From contig NZ_JAQSWB010000006.1 of assembly GCF_029266855.1 (NCBI RefSeq), positions 177,661 through 241,660 of the forward strand: a stretch of 64,000 nt of DNA, read 5' to 3'. A model generated the notes under the pieces. That model was not told where the DNA came from. It saw nothing but the letters and a program-made list of their open reading frames with translations, and did no database searches. Shown piece by piece: positions 13,945 to 21,742 of the stretch. Within the stretch, counting starts at the first letter, position 1. Every line of letters starts with the position of its first letter. The position numbers and the translations under genes are program-made. This DNA comes from Fluviicola sp. (GTDB lineage Bacteria > Bacteroidota > Bacteroidia > Flavobacteriales_D > Crocinitomicaceae).

Positions 13945-15962
13945 TACAAAAACCAAGGTGTGGTATTAACAGTCTCATTATTTGGCAAATTACCGTTGCA
14001 ATTGGCGGTAAACTCTGCAATTAGTTTAGCATAAATAGTAGTTGCAGGTTGACTTCTTTGCTTTAGGCCTTTCCAGTACAGTCTGGAAAATTCATAAACT
14101 TGACTTATCAAGTCTTTGTGAGAAAACCCTCCTGAATCAGCGAAATGTATGGCAATTTTAATAGGTAGCTCTTCATTTACACTTCTCAATGGATTTTTTT
14201 CATACCGTGTGTTATTGAAAAGCAAATATTCAGTTTTACTAACTCGAACATATGTACCACTTTCTGGCATTCCCATATTATAATCTTTGTCAAAACAAAT
14301 GTCAATTTGAGATTTGCTATCATTAATTTCAATTATTGCAAATGGGATATTCAACCTCAATTCTTTTTGGATTAGATCTTCTATAGATTTTTGTTCCTTT
14401 CCACTCTGTGGTTTATAATAATGAATAACTAGTCTTTCCGGCGGTGATTGATTTTGACTAATATATTTTTCAATAGAAAGTTTAAGATTACCTATCAAGG
14501 TTGTTTCGGAAGCTGCTTCAGGAAAACCGAAAGTTTTTCCAAGTTCGCCGTCATTAGAAAAGAAGACGGCGCTTCCAATAAATCGGTTTTCACCAATTTT
14601 CTTTTGGTTAAAACCGACAACCAATTCCTTATTTTTTTTAGTTTTTAATCGCCAAGGAATCCCTCCAAGTTTAGCTAAGATTCCAATAGAAATATTTGGT
14701 AAAAAATAATGAAAGTTTCCTGAATGTATATTCTTGTCTTGAATAAATTGAGTCGGAATACCTTTTTCTAAAAACTTCTTCTTGACACTATAATACATTG
14801 GACTTTCATCTTCATCTATTTCCTCCTTTTCTTGACTACTATTAGGATTAATTATTACTGCAAAAAGGTCACTATAATAATCATTTGGTAGATTCTCTTG
14901 TATAAAAGAATCTATATTATTTTTTAAATCATCTACACCGGTATATTTAAGTTTTAAATCGGACAAACGAATTGGAATACCAATATAGCTCCAAAGCCCA
15001 GGGTAATGTTTTAATCCATTTTTTAAATAAAGAAATAATTGATTGGCGTCGTCACTGTTTTCATATATAAAAATGAACTTAACATCAGTAGCTTTAGGTG
15101 AGGGTTTATAAATACCATAATCTCTCATTCCGGTAACAGCATTTATATCTGTTCTTTCTTTTCCGAAGAGCATTTGATTTTCATTAATGTTTACCCTATT
15201 CAAATCGAGTTGTTCAACATTTTTCATACCACCAGCTTCAATTTTGAAGGTATCCTTGTTCAGATTGAGAAGTTGAGAGTTATAAAATGTAGTTAATTGA
15301 TCAAATAAATTTTTATAATTTAATTTCCGGGGATCATTATTAACTCCTAATTCTATTCGCTTTTCTCGATTTGCAATTATTCTGCAATTATTTATGTTTT
15401 CCTTGCCTGCAAGCGGTTTAATAAAGTTGTCGTTAGTATCTAAAATAGTGATTCGATCACTTTGTTTAAAATATTGTGTTTGATTGCTTATTAACGTATT
15501 TTCACTTCCTATATTAAACGCAATTTCCTTTCTATGTTCTCGTATTAATAAATCAAATCTTCTATAAATACTCCATTCATTATTAAAATCACTTGTTTTT
15601 TCATAAATACTTAAGTCATTACCTTTTGGAAAAGGCTCAATAATAAATTTTTTCTCCTTGAAATAATTGATTAATTGTTCACGAACGAATTTTGGCTTGA
15701 AATAATTATATATATAATTTTCCGCTTTGATTATAAACGTATCTTGAGCATTAGGTTTGGTAAAGCTATAATAAATGTAGTCTTCATCAGCCAATTTACC
15801 TATCCATTGAATGAGGTCTACATTTTGATTAATGTTTGAAACAAATTTTTTAAAAAACTCTAATCGTATTCTGAAAACTAAATTATCAGTTTTTGATATA
15901 TATAAATTTGGTCGTTCGTCCGGCAGAATATAATTTACTCTATTTATAATGAGGTTTTGCAT
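13944..15962 (-). CDS. Long prokaryotic Argonaute with intact MID pocket and catalytically degenerate PIWI domain
   Basis: 672 residues. About 280 residues of N/L1/PAZ-like region precede 'MLFGKERTDINAVTGMRDYG' (264-283), the linker phrase common before MID. MID spans about 290-435: Y391, K395, Q405 and K431 have the spacing 4/10/26 that I recall for the Y-K-Q-K 5'-phosphate pocket of Archaeoglobus AfAgo, and 'ISIGILAKLGGIPWRL' is classic. PIWI (about 445-672) opens 'VVGFNQKK', Asn452 replacing the first catalytic Asp; the second site reads 'LVIHYYKPQSG' instead of an R-D-G type motif. Cleavage is therefore unlikely; guide and target binding look possible. The C-terminus NTTPWFL is hydrophobic as in other pAgos. 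Genes follow the order membrane protein, Ago, SIR2. Confidence 0.85.
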   Translation of the reverse strand: MQNLIINRVNYILPDERPNLYISKTDNLVFRIRLEFFKKFVSNINQNVDLIQWIGKLADEDYIYYSFTKPNAQDTFIIKAENYIYNYFKPKFVREQLINYFKEKKFIIEPFPKGNDLSIYEKTSDFNNEWSIYRRFDLLIREHRKEIAFNIGSENTLISNQTQYFKQSDRITILDTNDNFIKPLAGKENINNCRIIANREKRIELGVNNDPRKLNYKNLFDQLTTFYNSQLLNLNKDTFKIEAGGMKNVEQLDLNRVNINENQMLFGKERTDINAVTGMRDYGIYKPSPKATDVKFIFIYENSDDANQLFLYLKNGLKHYPGLWSYIGIPIRLSDLKLKYTGVDDLKNNIDSFIQENLPNDYYSDLFAVIINPNSSQEKEEIDEDESPMYYSVKKKFLEKGIPTQFIQDKNIHSGNFHYFLPNISIGILAKLGGIPWRLKTKKNKELVVGFNQKKIGENRFIGSAVFFSNDGELGKTFGFPEAASETTLIGNLKLSIEKYISQNQSPPERLVIHYYKPQSGKEQKSIEDLIQKELRLNIPFAIIEINDSKSQIDICFDKDYNMGMPESGTYVRVSKTEYLLFNNTRYEKNPLRSVNEELPIKIAIHFADSGGFSHKDLISQVYEFSRLYWKGLKQRSQPATTIYAKLIAEFTANCNGNLPNNETVNTTPWFL

Positions 15963-16133
15963 ATCATAAAATTATATAATCTAGTTTGCTATGAACAATT
16001 AATTTTTCTTCAAGGAAGAAATCTTTAACACTAAATTTTCTGTAAAATAATCAGAATTCCTTTTTGGATTATTATGCACATCAATATTTATCAACGCGTC
16101 ACCCATCTCTTTCTCCGATGTTGTTTGATATGA
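15963..16133. other. AT-rich spacer inside the Argonaute operon
   Basis: 171 bp between the membrane-protein gene and the Argonaute ATG. No reading frame of note. AT-rich like the operon itself; an internal promoter could be here but no TAnnTTTG with a -33 TTG was found on the minus strand. Confidence 0.35.
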
Positions 16134-16682
16134 TTATTCTCTTATCCATTCCCACTTATCACTTTTAATGTTCTTCTCTTTCGATAGCCCAGTCCAATAT
16201 CCAGTCATAGTCTGCTCATTAATATCAATATATATTTGAAAGCAACCATGATAGCGATATCCTTGTTCAATATCACGCCATACACCAGTAATAACTTGAT
16301 CTTTATCCACATTCCCAAGCATTTGATATGTATATGTTTTGCCGTTCTTATCAGTAACGTTGTATTGCGCAAATATTCTTTTTCTGAATTGTTTTATTTG
16401 AACATTCTTAATTTCATTTATTGGTGGAAAGTTGGTACTAGTTACATACCATTTATGTGTCCAACTTCCAGCTATCTTATGTCCTGTTGATATGTGTAGA
16501 AAATTAAATTTTCTTACAACAAAGGCTTGAAATTTTTCGTCAAGATATGGATAAATTATTACCGTTAATATTATACAAATAAAGGAACTAACAATCCATC
16601 CAATAATATTTGAAGCAGTGAATGTTGTTTCAATGACTGAAGGATTGATTCCAACATTCAATGAGTCAATTTGTAGTATCAT
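16134..16682 (-). CDS. Membrane-anchored beta-rich protein upstream of the Argonaute gene
   Basis: 182 residues. One strong transmembrane helix at about 26-47 (IIGWIVSSFICIILTVIIYPYL) is followed by a basic stretch and, from residue 68, a beta-rich domain with repeated G-x-W patterns: 'AGSWTHKWYV', 'NVTDKNGKTYTYQMLGN', 'TGVWRDIEQGYRYHGCFQIYIDINEQTMTGYWTGL', 'SDKWEWI'. The build (N-terminal helix plus small barrel-like domain) recalls membrane effectors such as Cap15 of CBASS, but I cannot assign a family. Same strand, same AT-rich composition, 171 bp above the Argonaute: most likely the first gene of the operon and a candidate third component. Confidence 0.6.
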   Translation of the reverse strand: MILQIDSLNVGINPSVIETTFTASNIIGWIVSSFICIILTVIIYPYLDEKFQAFVVRKFNFLHISTGHKIAGSWTHKWYVTSTNFPPINEIKNVQIKQFRKRIFAQYNVTDKNGKTYTYQMLGNVDKDQVITGVWRDIEQGYRYHGCFQIYIDINEQTMTGYWTGLSKEKNIKSDKWEWIRE

Positions 16683-16732
16683 TTTAAACTTTTTAGCAAC
16701 AAAAATTTTGAGAGTAAATCGCTGGCAATTCC

Positions 16733-18064
16733 CTATATCACCCCCTTCGCCTTCAATTCCAAATATTTATTAATGGAATTGATCGACAGATCTTCCGGTT
16801 TGGAAAGAATGGTTTGGATTCCGTTTTGGCGCAGCTCGCGGGCAATGCTCCACTTCACGTTCGACATTTTCTCGGCTACGGTGGCTTCGATCAATTCTTT
16901 GTGGGTGTGCACGGGCTGTTGGGCCAATTCCTGCAATTCGTTGTTCTGGAAGAAGATAACGACCAATACGTGGCGTTTGTTCAGGCGTTGCATCATCGGC
17001 AAGGCACGGCGCATGGCAAATTCGCTTTCAAAGTTGGTGAACAACAATAGGAGGGAGCGCGTTTTGACCTGTTTGCGGATCGTTTGGTAGAGCAATTCGT
17101 AGTTCGCTTCCTTGAACAGGGTTTTCTGATTGTAGAGGTTCTCTAAAATGCGTTTCAATTGCCCCTGGTTGCGTTCTGCTGGAACAATGGAACCCATTTT
17201 GTCGGAGAAGGTAATTAAACCGGCGCGGTCGCCTTTGCGCAAAGCAATATTGGTAAAGACCAAAGTAGAGTTGATCGCGTAATCCAGCATGGTCATTTTG
17301 TGAAATGCCAGTTGCATCGGGCGGCTTTTGTCGATAACACAGTAAACAGGCTGCGAACGTTCCTCCTGGTATTGGTTTACCATCAGTTCGTTCTTGCGGC
17401 TGGTTGCTTTCCAGTTTACGGTGCGCAGGTCATCGCCCTGGACGTAATTGCGGATCTGTTCAAATTCACTGGTGTTTCCTATTCTTCGAACCTTTTTGAT
17501 TCCCTGGGAAAGTGATTGCTGATTGAAGACCTTTAGTTCGTACTTTTTCATTTGAAGAACGGAAGGATATACTTCGATTCGCTGCACCATCGGGATGATA
17601 ATGCGTCGCTGGGCAAGAAAGAGGGTAGAGCGGACAAAAATGACCACATCCCGGAATTCGTATTCGCCGCGTTCTGTCGGTGTAAAAGAGTAATGGAAAT
17701 CTTTCGTCTTTTTGGGTAGTAGGATCGTGTTCCAAACGGCCGCGCGTTTCTGCATAAAGACCGGGTAACCTTCGTAAATTCCTACCTGCAGCGGTTGTGC
17801 AGTTTGGTTCAATACGGAAACGACTACTTTGTTTTCATCGCCCAGGTTCATGCGTTCCAAATATTTGCGCTGCACGCGGATCGGTTCTTTGAAAAGGTTT
17901 ACAAGCAATACATCCAGGATCAGGGCAAATAACAGGACAAACAGAACTGTTTTACCAATAATGCCCAGGAAGGGAACAAAAAATGCTCCTCCGATCAACG
18001 CAATTCCAATTCCTGCAGCGAGGAAAAAGAAACGGGTGAGATGGATGCTTGCCAATAACTTCAT
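16733..18064 (-). CDS. DUF58 domain protein of the MoxR operon
   Basis: 443 residues. Two hydrophobic helices at the N-terminus (about 8-58), then a beta-rich segment, then the DUF58 signature 'GNTSEFEQIRNYVQGDDLRTVNWKATSRKNELMVNQYQEERSQPVYCVIDKSRPM', which opens a von Willebrand A-like fold with the D-x-S-x-x-M motif degenerated to DKSRPM. Its ATG overlaps the MoxR stop by one base (TAATG). Such proteins act with MoxR ATPases at the inner membrane, probably as metal-dependent adaptors in assembly of envelope complexes. Confidence 0.9.
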   Translation of the reverse strand: MKLLASIHLTRFFFLAAGIGIALIGGAFFVPFLGIIGKTVLFVLLFALILDVLLVNLFKEPIRVQRKYLERMNLGDENKVVVSVLNQTAQPLQVGIYEGYPVFMQKRAAVWNTILLPKKTKDFHYSFTPTERGEYEFRDVVIFVRSTLFLAQRRIIIPMVQRIEVYPSVLQMKKYELKVFNQQSLSQGIKKVRRIGNTSEFEQIRNYVQGDDLRTVNWKATSRKNELMVNQYQEERSQPVYCVIDKSRPMQLAFHKMTMLDYAINSTLVFTNIALRKGDRAGLITFSDKMGSIVPAERNQGQLKRILENLYNQKTLFKEANYELLYQTIRKQVKTRSLLLLFTNFESEFAMRRALPMMQRLNKRHVLVVIFFQNNELQELAQQPVHTHKELIEATVAEKMSNVKWSIARELRQNGIQTILSKPEDLSINSINKYLELKAKGVI

Positions 18065-19182
18065 TAACGCGGAACTTCGATTGTTTGTACGATTTCACGG
18101 ATCACTTCTTCCATTTGTGTTCCTTCCATTTCAGCCTCCGGGGTTAAGATCAAACGGTGATTCAATACCGGGATTGTTACGAACTGGATATCGTCCGGGG
18201 TAACGAAATCTCTTCCACGAATTGCTGCAAAGGCTTTAGCTGCTTTCAAGATGGAAAGCGAAGCACGTGGAGATCCGCCCAGGTATATTTTGGAATGATT
18301 TCTCGTTTTATTGACGATCTGTGCAATGTACTGGATCAGGCGGTCTTCAATAATGATTTTCTCAACTACCGATTGTACTTTACGCAATTCATCTGCCGTA
18401 AATACCGCAACAATGCTTTCCAGGTCGGGAGCTTTGATCTGCTCTTTGTAACGCGTTAAGATCATGGTTTCTTCCTCCAATGTCGGGTAGTCCAGTTTGA
18501 TCTTAAACAAGAAACGATCCAGCTGTGCTTCAGGCAAATTATACGTTCCTTCCTGCTCAACCGGGTTTTGCGTGGCAATTACCAGGAAAGGGAAAGACAT
18601 GGTGTATTGTGTTCCGTCATAAGTAATTTGACGCTCTTCCATGACCTCGAACAAAGCCGCCTGTGTTTTTGCAGGAGCACGGTTGATCTCATCGATCAAT
18701 ACGATATTGGAGAAGATCGGGCCTTTCTTAAAATTGAACGAACTTTCCTTCATACTGAAAACCGAAGTACCGATAACATCGGAAGGCATCAGATCGGGAG
18801 TAAACTGGATCCGCGAAAAGTCAACGTGAAGCACTTTTGACAAGGCTTTTGAAGACAAGGTCTTCGCAACACCCGGAACCCCTTCCAATAAGATATGGCC
18901 GTTGGAGAAAATCCCCGCTAGCAATAATTCGATCATTTCCGCCTGTCCGATGACATACTTTCGCATCTCTTCGCGCACGCGGTTCACTTTTTCCGCAACC
19001 CAAAGCAATTCGCTCTGATCTCTCTGAACGAAAGCAGAAGGTACCGTTTCCGGAGTTTCATCGGCTTGTGACAAAGCACTTGGCTGCTCTTCCGGACCAG
19101 GATTGTTTGAAGCCGAATCGTTTGACTGGCTTTCATCATTTGGCATGTATGCCGCTAAATCGTCATTTCCTTCTTGGATCAT
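18064..19182 (-). CDS. MoxR-family AAA+ ATPase
   Basis: 372 residues; a 60-residue acidic, Ser/Pro-rich N-terminal extension, then AAA_3: 'VIGQAEMIELLLAGIFSNGHILLEGVPGVAKTLSSKAL' (Walker A GVPGVAKT), 'LMPSDVIGTSVF', 'FSNIVLIDEINRAPAKTQAALFEVMEERQIT' (Walker B LIDEI), 'FLVIATQNPVEQEGTYNLPEAQLDRF' (sensor 1), and a C-terminal lid with 'YLGGSPRASLSILKAAKAFAAIRGRDFVTPDD'. All ATPase motifs are intact. ATG overlaps the stop of the DUF4350 gene (ATGA). Expected to work with the DUF58 protein as a chaperone pair. Confidence 0.95.
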   Translation of the reverse strand: MIQEGNDDLAAYMPNDESQSNDSASNNPGPEEQPSALSQADETPETVPSAFVQRDQSELLWVAEKVNRVREEMRKYVIGQAEMIELLLAGIFSNGHILLEGVPGVAKTLSSKALSKVLHVDFSRIQFTPDLMPSDVIGTSVFSMKESSFNFKKGPIFSNIVLIDEINRAPAKTQAALFEVMEERQITYDGTQYTMSFPFLVIATQNPVEQEGTYNLPEAQLDRFLFKIKLDYPTLEEETMILTRYKEQIKAPDLESIVAVFTADELRKVQSVVEKIIIEDRLIQYIAQIVNKTRNHSKIYLGGSPRASLSILKAAKAFAAIRGRDFVTPDDIQFVTIPVLNHRLILTPEAEMEGTQMEEVIREIVQTIEVPR

Positions 19183-20867
19183 GATTTATGAAGTTTAATG
19201 AATTCTACAAATTGATTCAATGCCGACTTTGCTCTTTTTGAAAGCAGTGCCCGACGTATTATAAAAATATTTCCATCCTCGCATTCAAAAACAACCCGCG
19301 TTTTCTCCACAGTGCAACGGATGGTTTGATTCAATGAAATTACGCGTTTTCCAGCAACAAGACCATAGAGAACGATCTCATTTGCTTTGATGGTTGCTAC
19401 CGGAATCCGAATATACCGCGATGCAAAGTAAATCAGGATAATGGCCGGGATCACGAAGAACATCCCGATGCTTCCGCCTAATGATAATAGATACAAGCCG
19501 CGAATCAGTGTCAGTATTCCCATTAATAAAATGAAGGCTCCCATCAGAAGGGATTTATCCAAATTCACTTCTTTATCCGAAGCAACAAACTTTTCGGTAG
19601 GATGAAGAATCCCGGTTTCAATGTAAAATGCCCGGATCTTTGCATTAACTGCCGCCAGGTGCCGGTTGTCGACAGTGTTTTTTCTGGAATCCAGGCTTTG
19701 AACGATATCAACAATTTTGTCCGGATCATACGGAACTTTTGCAATGAGCTTCTGTAAATTTTGTTCCAGGTTTTCTTTTCGCGACAGGTCAATGTAGAAA
19801 TGCCTGTTGATGGCAGAGTAGAAGTTCTTGCGCATGACTTGTAACACACCAATCGGTGAATTACGCGAAATGTAAATAGAACTGAGGGTTTCCACGAAAG
19901 CCAGTGACATGTTTCTTTTCTGGCTGTATCCCGGAAGAATTTCTTCTCTTCTTTTCGCCCGGAAGAACAAATACAGCAACAACAAAACGATCATCAGCAG
20001 GAAAGCCAGGCGCAAAATGGGGTTCTTGAGAATAAACTGGATCAGGGAATTATCTTCTTTTTCAGCACCTTCCGAATCCTCGTCTTTATCAGGTGTTGAG
20101 ATGGGCTGACTGGAATCATTGATCCCGGAACTTAAGAAAATCACCGGTTTGTCTTTCGGGATTTTGTTCAATACGACCCGGGCATGCGCATATCCGTTGG
20201 GTTGGATGACCTGGTAGTTTTCAAATAAATTCGGGATACTGTGAAAGTGAACTTTTCCTTTGGCGTGTTTCTCATAGAATGCAAAAGGATGCTTCAATGC
20301 AAACAGGTAGGAGCGGTAATTCGTATCAATTATTTCGGTTTCCGAAAAGGAATACCAATCCTCATTGATCGTGTCGTTTTCGTAAACATGGTAAAAAGGA
20401 ACCGTGGTATCACCGATCCAGGCGAAAAGTACTTTGCTGTAATCCCAGTAAAAAGCGCCTTCTTCAAAATGCCGTTCGTAGATATTGCTTGTCAGGTGAT
20501 TGAAGCTGAGGTAAACAGTTGCTCCGCTGTCTGCATAATGCATGATGGAATCGTAATACTCGTCCGGTGCTCCGAATTCATTGCCGATAAACAGGTAAGT
20601 AGCTTCCTCGTGGTTCGGAACAGTGTCCAGTTCCGCCCAGTACTGCAGGTTGTAGATGGAATCTTTGACATGTACGTCGAGGAGTTCCATGAAGAATGAA
20701 ATGTTTCGTGGGTTTTCGTCTTTCAGATCATAGACTTTTTTCCAGTCCGAACTGTATTTTTTCTGAATGTGTTTTGTGGATTCACTGCCTGCTCCGTCGA
20801 GTAGCCAGATCACAAAACCAATGAATAGCGCAAAGCCCAAGAATGATATGATGACTTTTCTATTCAT
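19179..20867 (-). CDS. DUF4350-like membrane protein of the MoxR operon
   Basis: 562 residues: helix at residues 5-24, a periplasmic domain of about 230 residues with DUF4350-like phrases ('TYLFIGNEFGAPDEYYDSIMHYADSGATVYLSFNHL', 'HFHSIPNLFENYQV'), a helix near 285-303 (LRLAFLLMIVLLLLYLFF), a cytoplasmic stretch of about 120 residues and two more helices near 445-490. The phrase 'HPFAFYEKHAKGKVHFHSIP' resembles the GATase-like region of this family. Coupled to its neighbours by 1-4 bp overlaps. Confidence 0.75.
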   Translation of the reverse strand: MNRKVIISFLGFALFIGFVIWLLDGAGSESTKHIQKKYSSDWKKVYDLKDENPRNISFFMELLDVHVKDSIYNLQYWAELDTVPNHEEATYLFIGNEFGAPDEYYDSIMHYADSGATVYLSFNHLTSNIYERHFEEGAFYWDYSKVLFAWIGDTTVPFYHVYENDTINEDWYSFSETEIIDTNYRSYLFALKHPFAFYEKHAKGKVHFHSIPNLFENYQVIQPNGYAHARVVLNKIPKDKPVIFLSSGINDSSQPISTPDKDEDSEGAEKEDNSLIQFILKNPILRLAFLLMIVLLLLYLFFRAKRREEILPGYSQKRNMSLAFVETLSSIYISRNSPIGVLQVMRKNFYSAINRHFYIDLSRKENLEQNLQKLIAKVPYDPDKIVDIVQSLDSRKNTVDNRHLAAVNAKIRAFYIETGILHPTEKFVASDKEVNLDKSLLMGAFILLMGILTLIRGLYLLSLGGSIGMFFVIPAIILIYFASRYIRIPVATIKANEIVLYGLVAGKRVISLNQTIRCTVEKTRVVFECEDGNIFIIRRALLSKRAKSALNQFVEFIKLHKS

Positions 20868-21742
20868 TATGCTTTTTCAATTTTTTGGAAAGCGGCTTTC
20901 AGCTGCGGTTCAATGAGTTGATAACTTTGGGAATCAATGTTGTAATCTCCGTACCAAACCAGGTCATAGATCGAAACGATCTGTTCGAACTCCCTGGAAA
21001 TCGCTTTGCCCTGCACTTCAATGATGTAATGCATATTGGTTTTTTCCTTTTTCCAGAAGATCCATCTGCGCTGGATGAGTTCTTTCATTGCAAACAGGAA
21101 GTAAATCCGTACGCATTCCTTGTAATTCCCGGAAGCCGTGGCTTCTTCCAAACGCAATTCCAATTCTGTTTTACTGATCTCGGCAGGATTCAGATCTTCT
21201 ACCAAAGCTTCAAAAGGAATGGTTTTGATTCGCGGACTTCTGTTTTTGATAATGTAATAGATCAGGATTGCCAAAGCGACTACCAGTAAAATGATTCCCA
21301 GCCATTTCCAGAAGTTAATGGAAATATCCGGGGCATCCACATTCGGTCCTTTCGGGGCATCAAAATCCGGGATATCCACGGATTCGGCAGGTTCAATATT
21401 CGGATCTTCTTCAATGCTCCCGGTTCCGCCATCGCCGTTTTTTCCACCTTTCCCGTTTTCAAGGTCTTTGGGTGAATAAGGAGTTCCCTGGTAAGGTTTT
21501 GTCGTTCCGTTCGGGCTTCCCGAACCGCTGGAATAGGATTCGTTGATCGAAGTCGGACTTTGATAATAATCAGATTCCGGGCCTTTGTACTTATCCGAGC
21601 GTTTGTAACCATGTGCTTCCCGGATTTGATTCCACTTTTCGCGGGTGCTGATTTCTTTCTCCTTCTTTTGTGCCAAAGTGGAAAACGGAATCCCGGCACT
21701 TAGCAGGACGCATACAACGATATGTAGGATGAACTTAATCAA
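20867..21742 (-). CDS. DUF4129-type exported membrane protein of the MoxR operon
   Basis: 291 residues from a TTG codon that overlaps the stop of the preceding gene (TTGATTAA); the longer alternative also begins with TTG and would place 16 residues before the signal peptide LIKFILHIVVCVLLSAGIPFSTLAQ. A Gly/Ser/Asn/Pro-rich linker (about 35-125) leads to a single helix near 150-170 (WKWLGIILLVVALAILIYYII) and a cytoplasmic domain 'LRLEEATASGNYKECVRIYFLFAMKELIQRRWI..REFEQIVSIYDLVWYGDY' that fits the C-terminal DUF4129 pattern. Confidence 0.75.
   Translation of the reverse strand: MIKFILHIVVCVLLSAGIPFSTLAQKKEKEISTREKWNQIREAHGYKRSDKYKGPESDYYQSPTSINESYSSGSGSPNGTTKPYQGTPYSPKDLENGKGGKNGDGGTGSIEEDPNIEPAESVDIPDFDAPKGPNVDAPDISINFWKWLGIILLVVALAILIYYIIKNRSPRIKTIPFEALVEDLNPAEISKTELELRLEEATASGNYKECVRIYFLFAMKELIQRRWIFWKKEKTNMHYIIEVQGKAISREFEQIVSIYDLVWYGDYNIDSQSYQLIEPQLKAAFQKIEKA

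Noticed and set aside
12600..16732. Flanking direct repeats marking the Argonaute operon as a discrete mobile island
   Set aside because: Composition suggests transfer, but I found no matching direct repeats, integrase or tRNA end at either boundary.
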